Assembly (NCBI RefSeq): GCF_030269645.1
Contig: NZ_BSTR01000015.1
Coordinates: 1 to 64,000 of the forward strand
DNA length: 64,000 nucleotides
Direction of reading: 5' to 3'
Source: Actinokineospora sp. NBRC 105648
GTDB taxonomy: Bacteria; Actinomycetota; Actinomycetes; Mycobacteriales; Pseudonocardiaceae
Shown one piece after another: positions 34,144 through 43,141 of the stretch. The number at the start of each line of letters is the position of its first letter. Positions within the stretch are counted from its first letter, which is position 1. The position numbers and the translations under genes are program-made. The notes under the pieces were generated by a model, which ran no database searches, was not told the origin of the DNA, and saw nothing but the letters and a program-made list of their open reading frames with translations.

Positions 34144-36210
34144 CTAGCTGATGGTGAAGTCGTCCGCGTAGACGGCGCTCTGGCCGTACCAGCCGTGGAC
34201 GTAGAGCTTGACCGTGCCGTTGGACCCGGTGGTGAACGGGATGCTCAGCTGCTTCCAGTCGCTGGTCGAGGTCCAAGCACTGGCGGTGGCGCCGCCGGTG
34301 ACGCCGACGTAGGCGTAGTTGCCGCGCACCCACGCCTTGAGCGTGTAGGCCTTGTTCGGCAGCAGGGTCACGCTCTGCGAGACCTCACCGGTGCCCGAGG
34401 CCGACGGGGTGACCGAGAGGGCCTTGGCGCCGGAGTGCACCGGGGTGCTCACCACGGACGAGCCGGACGCCGCCGTCCACGGGGAGATGGCGCCGGACTC
34501 GAAGCCGCCGTTGACGACCGCGCCGCTGGGCTGGGTGCCGTTGACGGTGATCGCGTAGGTCGCGGTGTGGGTGGCGTTCGGGCCGGTGCCGGTCACCGTG
34601 AAGGTGTAGGTGCCGGGGGTGGCCGTGGCCGACGCGGCCAGCGTCAGGGTGGAGGTGCCGCCCGCGGTGACGGTGGTCGGGCTGAGGGAAGCGGTGACGC
34701 CGCCCTGGGCCGGGCCCGAGGTGAGCGCGACGGACTGCGCGCTGCCCGAGGTGACGGCGGTGTTCACGGTGGCCGTGACGCTCGCGCCCACGTTGACCGA
34801 CCCGGAGGTCGGGTTGACCGCGAGCGAGAAGTCGTTGGCCGGGGTGGTGCCGTTGACCTTCACCGAGACGGTCGCGGTGTGCGTGCCGGACGCGCCGGTG
34901 CCGGTGACCGTGAAGGTGTAGGTGCCCGAAGCCGCCCCCGCCGCGGCGGCGAAGGTGAGGGTGGACGTGCCACCCGCGGTGACGCTGGTCGGGTTCAGCG
35001 TGGCGGTGACGCCACCCTGGGCCGGGCCGGCGGTCAGCGCGACGGACTGCGCGCTACCCGAGGTGACCGCGGTGCTGACCGTGGCGGTCGCGCTCGCGCC
35101 CGCGTTCACCGTGACCGAGGCCGGGCTGACCGCGACGGAGAAGTCGTTGGTCGGGACCGACCCGCTCGTGAACGGGGCGAACTTCTTGCTGAAGTAGTAG
35201 AGGTCCTGCGCGATGCCGGAGCAGTTGTCAGCGGCGGCGCCACCGGGGCAGCTGCCGTTGTCGCGCTGCAGGGCCCAGAAGGACAGCGTGTTGATGCCCT
35301 TCGCCAGCGCCCAGTTGTAGACGGTGGTCGCGTCCGCGGTCGTGAAGGTCTCGGCCGGGCCGAAGTCGTCGACACCGATCATCTCGGTGACGCCGACCAT
35401 GCCCCACAGCTGCGCCTGGGTCTTGCTCGGGTACAGCTGCGCCAGCGTGTTCACCAGACCCTGCGAGGCGGTCTCGGTGTCCTTGGCCATGTTGTGCGTG
35501 CCGGCGTTGTCGTAGTAGTCGAACGTCATGATGTTGACGACGTCGACCTGCGCGTTGTTCTGCACGGCGTTGCGCAGCAGCGCGACACCGTTCTGCGCCA
35601 GCCCGCTCGTGGTGGTGGGCAGGGTGTAGGAGAACTGGATCGGGCGCCCGTTGGCCGCCGCCCAGTCCTTGACGATCTTGATCGCCTTGTTCCGGCGGTC
35701 GACGCCCGCGGTGTTGTCCAGCGAGTCGATCTCGATGTCGAGGTCGATCCGGCTGATGTCGTAGGTGGTGATCAGCCGCTGGTACTCACCGGCGATCTTG
35801 TTGACGTCGGTGCAGCTGTCGGCCAGCTCGGTACCGGTGGTGTCGGCGGTGTAGCCGCCGAACGACGGGATGACGTCACCGCCGTTGGCCTTGATCGTGT
35901 TGATGGCCGCGCCGAAGGTCGACGAGGAGATCGGCATCGAGGTGTCGCCGTTCCACAGCGCCGTGCAGGAGCCGGGACTGGCCGTCTGCAGGAAGGCCAT
36001 GGTCAGGTACTTGGCCCCGGACGCGGCCGAGAGGGTGGCCGGGTTCTCCCCGGTCCAGGCCTCGAAGTACGGCGCGAAGACCCGCGCGGGCATCGGCTTG
36101 GCCGCGACCGTCGCGGCCTCGGCCTGGTTCGTGGCGATGGTGACACCTGTGACGGCGGCGGCCGTGGCCACCAGGGTCAGCACAGACATCAAGGGTTTGG
36201 ACAACCGCAT
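34144..36210 (-). CDS. secreted GH18 chitinase with two Ig-like repeats and a C-terminal carbohydrate-binding domain
   Basis: This is a 688-aa precursor. A signal peptide (residues 1 to about 33, ending NQAEAA) is followed by a GH18 catalytic domain (about 40-375). The family motif appears as IDLDIE, with Glu160 the expected proton donor. Two ~100-aa near-identical repeats (DFSxAVxPxS start, VALTxGPAQGGVTA core) act as linkers. A C-terminal GGFESGAISPW domain of CBM4/9/16 jelly-roll look ends the protein. It hydrolyses chitin outside the cell. GGAGCG precedes ATG 36210, and a DasR-type site lies 72 bp upstream. Confidence 0.93.
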   Translation of the reverse strand: MRLSKPLMSVLTLVATAAAVTGVTIATNQAEAATVAAKPMPARVFAPYFEAWTGENPATLSAASGAKYLTMAFLQTASPGSCTALWNGDTSMPISSSTFGAAINTIKANGGDVIPSFGGYTADTTGTELADSCTDVNKIAGEYQRLITTYDISRIDLDIEIDSLDNTAGVDRRNKAIKIVKDWAAANGRPIQFSYTLPTTTSGLAQNGVALLRNAVQNNAQVDVVNIMTFDYYDNAGTHNMAKDTETASQGLVNTLAQLYPSKTQAQLWGMVGVTEMIGVDDFGPAETFTTADATTVYNWALAKGINTLSFWALQRDNGSCPGGAAADNCSGIAQDLYYFSKKFAPFTSGSVPTNDFSVAVSPASVTVNAGASATATVSTAVTSGSAQSVALTAGPAQGGVTATLNPTSVTAGGTSTLTFAAAAGAASGTYTFTVTGTGASGTHTATVSVKVNGTTPANDFSLAVNPTSGSVNVGASVTATVNTAVTSGSAQSVALTSGPAQGGVTASLSPTTVTAGGTSTLTLAASATATPGTYTFTVTGTGPNATHTATYAITVNGTQPSGAVVNGGFESGAISPWTAASGSSVVSTPVHSGAKALSVTPSASGTGEVSQSVTLLPNKAYTLKAWVRGNYAYVGVTGGATASAWTSTSDWKQLSIPFTTGSNGTVKLYVHGWYGQSAVYADDFTIS

Positions 36211-36281
36211 GTCGCGCTCCAGTGCAGGGATTGGCCACGACCGGGAGGAACAGCCCCGGGCGCGGTGGTGCATCCCAAAAT

Positions 36282-36293
36282 TGGACTAGACCA
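36282..36293. promoter_or_regulatory. DasR-type operator upstream of chitinase
   Basis: TGGACTAGACCA, extended to TTGGACTAGACCAA, is a palindrome with one mismatch to the DasR consensus, 72 bp upstream of the chitinase start. Chitinase genes are classical DasR targets in Streptomyces. Confidence 0.85.
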
Positions 36294-36507
36294 AAGCCGA
36301 TGTCAAGACCGGTGCGACAGGCGGTCACCAACCAGGCACGAACAGTGCAAATCCGGGCTAACGGGATGATTACCCCAAATCGACCAGCCAGGGCACCCGG
36401 CCAGGACAGCGCCACACCACCAGATCCAAGCCACGAAGAGACCTCGACACCTGGCCCCCGCGACCGAAACACCTAACCGCAGCATGACCCGACTCCACTG
36501 GTATTCG

Positions 36508-36631
36508 ACAGAATCCCGAACCCGCTGGAACCAAACAAAATCCCGACCCCGCTCGACCGCAACAGGATCCCGTTCCCACCCAACCGCAGCGGATAGGCCA
36601 ACCCGGCTGGAAAGTAAGTCCCGTTACGGAT
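36508..36631 (+). repeat. ~28-bp tandem repeats and conserved leader before element copy F
   Basis: Three to four diverged units with the pattern ATCCCGNNCCCGCTNGAACC (around 36511, 36539, 36567) run into CCGCAGCGGATAGGCC and the leader AAGTCCCGTTACGGAT. The same leader, with a shorter version of the repeat, precedes copy D. The reverse complement of 101-145 shows it for copy A too. Confidence 0.7.
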
Positions 36632-36770
36632 GCTCGATCTAGTGGACTCGCTTCGTGTGGGGGGAGAGCACCGCTAAACTTGCCGTGGGTGGGGATGCCC
36701 TTACCCTGCCCTTTTCTCTCCACCGCGGTGCTCTAGGGGCCCCGCACGAAGCGAGTTCACTAGATCGAGC
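36632..36770 (+). repeat. palindromic structured element, copy F (reference copy)
   Basis: Outer helix: GCTCGATCTAGTGGACTCGC plus TTCGTGTGGGG pairs with CCCCGCACGAAGCGAG plus TTCACTAGATCGAGC. Inner helix: GAGCACCGC with GCGGTGCTC. The conserved unpaired segments are TAAACTTGCC, the apical ATGCCCTT and the asymmetric TAGGGGCC bulge in the 3' arm. It lies between the divergent chitinase and AfsR-type genes. It carries no ORF or transposase end that I recognise. Confidence 0.92.
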
Positions 36771-36871
36771 CCCTCGTCTTTTCCTCGGGCAACCCCAGCG
36801 ACGAGCCACCATGCAGGTCGACCGCAGGTCGGCGTGCGGCACACCCCACGAGCTGCCCAAGTAAGAGCAGG

Positions 36872-37010
36872 GCTCGATTGGCTGGACTGCCTTCGCGCGG
36901 GGCCCCTAGGCGACCGCGTGGGGAAAAAGCGTGGGGAGAAGGGCATCCCCACCACAGGTCAAGTTTAGCGGTCGCCTCCCCCCACACGAAGGCAGTCCAC
37001 CCAATCGAGC
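36872..37010 (-). repeat. palindromic structured element, copy G
   Basis: This minus-strand copy is paired with F across a 101-bp spacer that ends GAGCTGCCCAAGTAAGAG. Arms: GCTCGATTGGGTGGACTGCC and 3' complement GCTCGATTGGCTGGACTGCC. The inner stem GGCGACCGC/GCGGTCGCC replaces the GAGCACCGC/GCGGTGCTC of copy F, a compensated change. The apex pairs GTGGGG/CCCCAC around ATGCCCTTC. Confidence 0.9.
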
Positions 37011-37325
37011 ACAAACGTAACGGGCATTGCGTACCAGCGGACTCGGCATTTAGAGATTAAGGGATGAAAGATTAGAGACTTAAAGAAGGGTTGACGGATT
37101 GAGGAATATCCGAAACGGGAGAAAAGGGGAATCCCGCGCATTGGTTGGCCCGGTCACCCCGGCTGGGCGCGGTCTGAGCAGGTCGTGGGCTACCCCCAGG
37201 GAGCCCACGGCACCGACAACGACCGCGCCCGGCCGGGTGTCGCACAGCGTGCGGGGCGGACCTGGACGAAACCTGGACAAACGTGCTGCCGGTGGGGGTG
37301 GGGCGCCGGCTAGGGTGATCACCTC

Positions 37326-40253
37326 ATGGAGATTCGCGTGCTGGGGGCCATCGAGGTGTGGCACGTCGGGGAGCGGCTGCCCGCGGGCACGCCGCAGCAG
37401 CGCTGTGTCCTGGCGATGCTGGCCCTGGCCGGTGACCGCGGCCAGTCGGTGGAACGGCTGGTCGAGGTGCTCTGGCCCGACGACCAACCGGACGGCGCTC
37501 GGGGTCTGGTGCACGGCTACATCTCCCGGCTGCGCAAGGCGTTGCGGCCCGCCGGGGTCGGCATCGTGCGCCGCTCCCCCGGCTACGCCATCGACGTCGA
37601 GCCCAGCACGATCGACCTGCACCTGTTCCGAGACCTGGTCCTCGATGCCCGCGCCGAGACCGAGCCGGGCGTCAGCGCGCGGCGGCTGTGCGAGGCGCTC
37701 GCGTTGTGGCGTGGTGAGCCGTTGTCCGGGTTGCCGTTGTCGAGCGTGCTCGACCGGGTGCGCGCCGGGCTGGAGATCGAGCGCGTGGCGGTGATCGAGG
37801 AGTGGGCTGAGCTGGAGCTGCGGTTGGGTCGGCACCGGGAGCTCGTCGGTGAGCTGGCCACGCGGTCGGCCGAGTACCCCTACCAGGAGAAACTCGTCGG
37901 ACTGCTGTTGCTCGCGCTGCACCGCTGCGGTCGGCAGGCTGAGGCGCTGCGCCGGTACGAGCAGTGCCGCAGGCTGTTGGCCGACACGCTCGGGGTCGAC
38001 CCGAGTGCGGAGTTGCGCGGGCTCTACGAGCGCATCCTGCGCGCGGACCCGGCCCTGTCCTGGCCGGCCGAGCCCGCCCCCACCGCGCCGGTGGAGGCCG
38101 CTCGGGCGCCGAACTCGCTGCCGTTCGCGGTGCCGGACTTCGTCGGCCGGGAGGACGAACTGGCCCGGCTGCTCACCGCCGGGGCCCGCGTGATCTCGAT
38201 CGACGGCATGGCCGGGGTCGGCAAGACGGCGCTCGCCGTGCACGCCGCACATGCCCTGAGCAGCCAGTACCCCGACGCCCAGCTGTTCGTGGACCTGCAC
38301 GGGTTCACCCCCGGCCGCGAGCCGGTCTCGGCCGATGCCGCGTTGGGCGTCCTGCTGCGCTCGGTCGGGCTGGCCCCGGGCGACATCCCGACCGACCACG
38401 ACGAACGGGTCGCGACGTGGCGCACCGAGATGGCGGGCAGGCGCGCGGTGGTCGTGCTGGACAACGCCCTCGACGCCGCGCACGTGCGCCCGCTGGTGCC
38501 CGGCGCACCGGGCTGCGTGGTGATCGTCACCAGCAGGCGGCGGCTGATCACCCTCGACGGCGCCGTGCCGCTCACCGTCGACGTGCTGCGGGCGGAGCAG
38601 GCCGCCGAGCTGTTCTGCCAGGTCGCGGGGATCGCCGGGCGCAGGCACGACGAGGTGGCCGAACTGCTCGCGCTCTGCGGGCACCTGCCGCTGGCCCTGC
38701 GGGTGGCGGGCGCCCGGCTGCGACACCGTCCGCAGTGGACAGTGGCGGACCTGGTCGAGCGGCTGCGCGCCGAACGGCTCCGGTTGACCGGGCTCGCGGT
38801 GCACGACCGCGACGTCGCCGCCGCGTTCACCGTGTCCTACGACTACCTCGACGCCGGTCAGCAGCGGATGTTCCGACGGCTCGGCCTGCACCCGGGCCCC
38901 GACATCGACGCGCACGCCGCGGCCGCGATCAGCGCCGAGCCGCGGGCCGACGAGCTGCTGGAGGACCTGCTCGACCACCACCTGCTCGAGCAGCGCACCC
39001 GCGACCGGTTCCGGTTCCACGACCTGATCCGCGACCACGCCCAGCGCCTGGCAGCCCCGGCCGAGGACCAGGTGGCCGCGGCCGAGCGGCTGCTGGACTA
39101 CTTCGCCGTGGTCACCGACCGCGCCGCGGACGCGCTGCAGCCGGGCAGGCGGCGGATCCCGCCGAACCCCCGGCACTGGCCGGTGTCCACACCGGAGGTG
39201 TCCGACCACGCCTCGGCACTGGCCTGGTACGCCGCCGAGCACCCGAACCTGGTGGCCGCCACCGCGTGCGCGGCCCGCGCGGGGCTGGACCGGCACGTGC
39301 GCGACCTGCCCCGCAACTTCGGCCACTACCTGGTGATCAGCCACCACATCGACGACCTGGTGGCCATCGCCGAGCCCGCCGCCGAGGCCGCGCGCAGGCT
39401 GGGTGAGCCTGCGGCGGAGTCGATCAGCCTGTCGCACCTGGCGCTCACCTACTACATGGCGGGCCGCTACCGGTTGGGCCTGCGGCACGCCGACGGCCAC
39501 CTGGTCCTGGCCCGCGAGCTGGGCGACCTGGCGGGCGAGGTCTACGCGCTGGGCGTCTCGGCGCTGCTGCACCAGCGGCTGGGCGAGTACACCGAGGCCG
39601 TGGAGCGCACCACCGCGGCCATCGCGTTGTGCGAGCGCACCGGCGAGCGCCGGATGGCCGCCATCTGCCTCGCGAACCTGGGCCGCGTGGCGCTGCTGCG
39701 GCGCGATCCGCACCGGGCGCTCCCGCTGCTTGAGGAGGCCTTGGCACGCACCCGCGCGATCGGGGAGCGCAGCGAGGAGGCATCCGTGCTGTCCGCGCTG
39801 GGTGCCACCACCAGCCTGCGCGGCGACCACGGCAACGCGTTGCGGCTGCTACACGAGGGGGTGGAGTTGGCCCGCGAGGTCGGCAACACCGACTACACCG
39901 TGCGCGGCACGATCAAACTCGCCGAAGGCCACCGCCGCGCGGGCCACACCGAGCAGGCGCGCGCGGTCGTGTCGGGCTTGGTCCCCGAGCTGCCCGCCAA
40001 CGCCGACCACCTGACCACCGCCCTCAACGTCCTGGGCCACACCCACCTCGACGCGCGCGACCCGGCCGCCGCCCTCGCCGCGTTCACCCACGCCCACACC
40101 CTGGCGACACGGCTGGAGTACCGGATCGAACAGGCCAATGCCCTCGCCGGTCTGGCCGCCGCCCACACCGCGCTCGGTGACCACAACGCAGCCGCCGCGC
40201 ACGGCGCCGAGGCCGACACCCACTTCCTGGCCATGGAGGTCAAGATCCGATGA
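37326..40253 (+). CDS. AfsR/SARP family regulator with NB-ARC and TPR domains
   Basis: This 975-aa regulator has an OmpR-like winged helix (residues 1 to about 95; EIRVLGAIEVWHVGERLPAG, GLVHGYISRLRKAL) and a bacterial transcriptional activation domain (about 100-245). An NB-ARC NTPase follows with P-loop GMAGVGKTAL near residue 294 and VVVLDNALDAAHVR. The C-terminal third is TPR-like. AfsR-type proteins control secondary metabolism and respond to phosphorylation in Streptomyces. TAGGGT lies nine bases before ATG 37326. Its stop overlaps the start of a tyrosine phosphatase gene. Confidence 0.94.
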   Translation: MEIRVLGAIEVWHVGERLPAGTPQQRCVLAMLALAGDRGQSVERLVEVLWPDDQPDGARGLVHGYISRLRKALRPAGVGIVRRSPGYAIDVEPSTIDLHLFRDLVLDARAETEPGVSARRLCEALALWRGEPLSGLPLSSVLDRVRAGLEIERVAVIEEWAELELRLGRHRELVGELATRSAEYPYQEKLVGLLLLALHRCGRQAEALRRYEQCRRLLADTLGVDPSAELRGLYERILRADPALSWPAEPAPTAPVEAARAPNSLPFAVPDFVGREDELARLLTAGARVISIDGMAGVGKTALAVHAAHALSSQYPDAQLFVDLHGFTPGREPVSADAALGVLLRSVGLAPGDIPTDHDERVATWRTEMAGRRAVVVLDNALDAAHVRPLVPGAPGCVVIVTSRRRLITLDGAVPLTVDVLRAEQAAELFCQVAGIAGRRHDEVAELLALCGHLPLALRVAGARLRHRPQWTVADLVERLRAERLRLTGLAVHDRDVAAAFTVSYDYLDAGQQRMFRRLGLHPGPDIDAHAAAAISAEPRADELLEDLLDHHLLEQRTRDRFRFHDLIRDHAQRLAAPAEDQVAAAERLLDYFAVVTDRAADALQPGRRRIPPNPRHWPVSTPEVSDHASALAWYAAEHPNLVAATACAARAGLDRHVRDLPRNFGHYLVISHHIDDLVAIAEPAAEAARRLGEPAAESISLSHLALTYYMAGRYRLGLRHADGHLVLARELGDLAGEVYALGVSALLHQRLGEYTEAVERTTAAIALCERTGERRMAAICLANLGRVALLRRDPHRALPLLEEALARTRAIGERSEEASVLSALGATTSLRGDHGNALRLLHEGVELAREVGNTDYTVRGTIKLAEGHRRAGHTEQARAVVSGLVPELPANADHLTTALNVLGHTHLDARDPAAALAAFTHAHTLATRLEYRIEQANALAGLAAAHTALGDHNAAAAHGAEADTHFLAMEVKIR

Positions 40254-40969
40254 GGCACTTGCCTTTCGCCCGCCTGCACAACTTCCGCGACCTAGGCGGC
40301 TACCCCGCGCGCGGGGGCACCGTGCGCTGGGGGCTGCTCTACCGGTCGGACTCACTGGGCAAGCTGGCAGGCGACGACCTGGCGCGGTTCACCGCCCTCG
40401 GAGTGCGCACGGTGATCGATCTGCGGCACGCCTACGAGATCGAGGCCCGCGGCCGAGTCCCGGACCTCGACGGTTTGTCCTACCACCACCTGCCGATCGA
40501 GCACCGCCCCTACGACCAGACGAGTCTCGGCCCCGATGTCGACCCCGGCCGCTACCTCGCCGACCGCTACCTGGAGGTCGCCGAGGACGGCGCGGTGGAA
40601 CTGAGCGCCGCGCTGGAGGTGATCGCCGACGCCGAGGGCCCCGCGGTGTTCCACTGCGCGTCCGGGAAGGACCGGACCGGTGTGCTGGCCGCCTTGGTGC
40701 TGAACGCGATCGGCGTGTCCACGGTGGACATCGTCGAGGACTTCGCGCGGACCGGACTGGCCACCGATCGGCTCTTGGCGGACTGGCTGGCGGAGCGCCC
40801 CGGCAGCTACACCTGGCCGGGGTACGGCCGCGCCCCGGAGTCGGCCATGCGCCTGTTCCTGGCCGACCTCAGCGCGGCGCACGGCTCGGTCGAGTCCTAT
40901 GTGGCCCACCACTTGCGCGTCGCCCCGGCCACCATCACCAGCCTGCACCGGCGGTTCGTGGGGCGCTGA
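40250..40969 (+). CDS. tyrosine-protein phosphatase (MptpB/DUF442-like)
   Basis: This 239-aa phosphatase has the active-site loop HCASGKDRTG, with nucleophile Cys136 and Arg142. The N-terminal NFRDLGGYPARGGTVRWGLL and LYRSDSL segments are typical of the PtpB family in mycobacteria. The Lys in the P-loop (CASGKDR) is a feature of the group also seen in lipid/tyrosine phosphatases. Its ATG overlaps the AfsR-type stop by 4 bp, so the two are translationally coupled. A role in reversing regulator phosphorylation is tempting but unproven. Confidence 0.92.
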   Translation: MRHLPFARLHNFRDLGGYPARGGTVRWGLLYRSDSLGKLAGDDLARFTALGVRTVIDLRHAYEIEARGRVPDLDGLSYHHLPIEHRPYDQTSLGPDVDPGRYLADRYLEVAEDGAVELSAALEVIADAEGPAVFHCASGKDRTGVLAALVLNAIGVSTVDIVEDFARTGLATDRLLADWLAERPGSYTWPGYGRAPESAMRLFLADLSAAHGSVESYVAHHLRVAPATITSLHRRFVGR

Positions 40970-41088
40970 TCTCGGCACCGACCCCGAAAGATGATCCGGT
41001 GCGCCCGATCCGGTGAACTCGTTCCTTGCGGGGTGGAAACCGCTGACGGGATCGGGCCGCCACACCGGCTCCCTGCCACGCTCGGACC

Positions 41089-42252
41089 ATGACGGCGAAC
41101 GCGGGTTTCGGTCGTTGGGTGCGGAAAGGCGCGTCCGGGACCGGCACGTCGCCCTACGGTGTGCGCATGGTGCCCGTCGCGGGAAGTCACGAGCTGTTCG
41201 GCGGTTCGGGCAAGCCGGGCCACGGCGTCCAGGCGACCGTGCGGTACGAGGCGGGCACCGGGCTCAACGACGGCTCGGAAGAGCAGGTCCACCACCGCGA
41301 CCCGGCGGCCGCCTTCCGGGTGGCGCCCGTGCTGCGCGTGCTCGGTGAGCCAGGGCACCGCAAGCTGGTCATCGGCCAGGCGTTCGTCTCGGTCGCGGAC
41401 GGCGCCGAACCCGAGGTGACCGTGGCGGTGCACGTCGGCTGGGCCGAGAACGGTGGCTGGATCCGGGCAGCCGACCCGCTCGACGTCGTGGACGACGCCC
41501 TGGTGCGGTCCTTCCGCGGGCCATCGCACCCGTTCACCGGTACGGCCGAGCAGGTCGCCACGATCCTGGCCAAGGCCATCGCGGAGTCCTCGCGCAACGA
41601 GGTCTCCCGGGTGCGCGGACTGCGCTACGAGGTCGAGCAGCGGCTCTCCGCCCAGCTGGGCAACGCGGGAGCGCGCCGATCCGCGAGGTCCTGCTCGACC
41701 TCATCGAGCTGTCCCAGGCCGTCGACCGCGCCCGCGACCAGGCTCGCGAGGCCGCGCGCGAAGCGCTGTGGGTCTGGTTGTCGGACGAGGAGGGCTACCG
41801 CGAGTTCCAACGCCCCGACGCCGGGACCACGGCCAGGCCGTGGATGTCCACCACCGCGCCGCGGTGCGCCAGTGCGAGGCGATGCAAGCCCAACTCGGCG
41901 AGGAGGTCGCCCACCTGTCCCGGCTGCTCACCAGCATGTCGACCATCTCCGTGGCGCAGGAGGCGGAGGCGTTGCAGCGCTTCAACCTCTTCGCCACCGC
42001 CGCGGCCGCGGGCATCGGTCTGCCCGCGCTGATCCTGGCGTTCTACAGCGCCCAGCCCTACCTGCCGTTGAACTCCTTCGACCGCACCTGGCGGGCGCTG
42101 ACCCCGATCGTGATCACCACGCTGCTCGCCGTCGCGCTGGTGCTGTCCGGCTACCGGAGAAACCGCGTCGCGGACAGCTGATCGCGGCAGTGATCCTGGT
42201 CCTGACCCTGTGCGGTGTGCTGTTCTTGGCTGGCGCGCTGGTCCCGAACTAG
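41089..42252 (+). pseudogene. frameshifted gene for a C-terminal multi-helix membrane protein
   Basis: Coding-quality sequence changes frame. Residues 1 to about 193 read from ATG 41089 (to ~41665, ...QRLSAQLGNAG). A -1 frame follows (41667-~41825; REVLLDLIELSQAVDRARDQ, GYREFQRP), then another -1 frame (~41828-42181; CEAMQAQLGEEVAHLSRLL and two transmembrane helices). A third hydrophobic helix (LIAAVILVLTLCGVLFLAGA) is open in the first frame, ending at 42252. The whole resembles a soluble domain, a coiled region and a CorA-like membrane end. Either the gene is decaying through single-base deletions or the assembly has errors. I do not recognise a family. Confidence 0.65.
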
Positions 42253-42527
42253 TGCCGGCAGCAGGTGACTTCCCACCGCTCGGCCGAACGCCAACCGCGG
42301 CGCCCGCCGAGTGGGACTCGCCGATTGACCATCCTCTATAGACACATCGGGTTCCTGCGACTTCGTCGGCTACAGCCCGGCTAGCGAAACGCCCCCTGTG
42401 AGCCATTTCCGCGACGTCGCGAGTTCGCTGTGGATGGTGGACCACCCCCGACCTGGAGCGGCGCTCCCGTTGTCCGAGCTCCCCCGGTCTGCGACGATGC
42501 CCAGGCCACCACTCGAACGGAGCAACC
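42253..42527. other. 275-bp intergenic region
   Basis: This lies between the frameshifted membrane-protein gene and the PhnB-like gene. It contains a relatively AT-rich patch CATCCTCTATAGACAC (near 42331) that could be a promoter. No gene, repeat or clear operator is visible. Confidence 0.4.
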
Positions 42528-42938
42528 ATGTCGTCCAGGCTCAACCCGTACATCAACTTCACCGACAACGCCCGCCAGGCGCTGGACTTCTACCAGCAGG
42601 TCTTCGGCGGCACCCTGGTCACGAACACCTTCGGCGAGTTCGGCGCGCAGGGACCGGACGCCGAGAAGATCATGCACGGCCAACTGGAGACCGACGCGGG
42701 CTACACCCTGATGGCCGCGGACACCCCGACCGGCATGACCTTCACCCCCGGCACCAACATCACGGTCAGCCTCAGCGGCGAGGACGGCGACACCCTGCGC
42801 GGCTACTGGGAGAAGCTCAGCGCGGGCGCGACCGTCACCACCCCCCTGGAAAAGCAGATGTGGGGCGACGAGTTCGGCCAGCTGACCGACCAGTTCGGGG
42901 TCCCCTGGATGGTCAACATCACCCAGCCCAAGTCCTGA
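42528..42938 (+). CDS. PhnB-like VOC family protein
   Basis: This 136-aa protein is of the PhnB/3-demethylubiquinone methyltransferase-like VOC group. Markers are LNPYINFTDNARQALDFYQQ, VFGGTL, KIMHGQLE and the terminal DQFGVPWMVNI. These proteins are widespread and of uncertain substrate. ATG 42528 follows GAACGGAGCAACC. It stands alone, followed by two tRNA genes on the opposite strand. Confidence 0.9.
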   Translation: MSSRLNPYINFTDNARQALDFYQQVFGGTLVTNTFGEFGAQGPDAEKIMHGQLETDAGYTLMAADTPTGMTFTPGTNITVSLSGEDGDTLRGYWEKLSAGATVTTPLEKQMWGDEFGQLTDQFGVPWMVNITQPKS

Positions 42939-43141
42939 CCCACCCGGACCAGGGCGGGTCGGCCGCGCGCCTGGGCCTGCCGACCGGCCAGGCCCAGGCC
43001 GCCCTGGCGAGTGGCGGATGCGTTGGGGCGGAACAGCTCAGGCACGTGAGCGAGCCGGACCCCGTGGCCAACTCCAGCCACATCAACGATTTGCCGCACC
43101 CGAGCACCAGGGACCTGAACGCAGGACATAAAGACCAGTTG

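Noticed and set aside
33587-37010. Elements as retron ncRNA or diversity-generating repeats
   Set aside because: No reverse transcriptase or target protein gene with matching variable repeat is in the window, and the long symmetric arms do not match the msr-msd layout.
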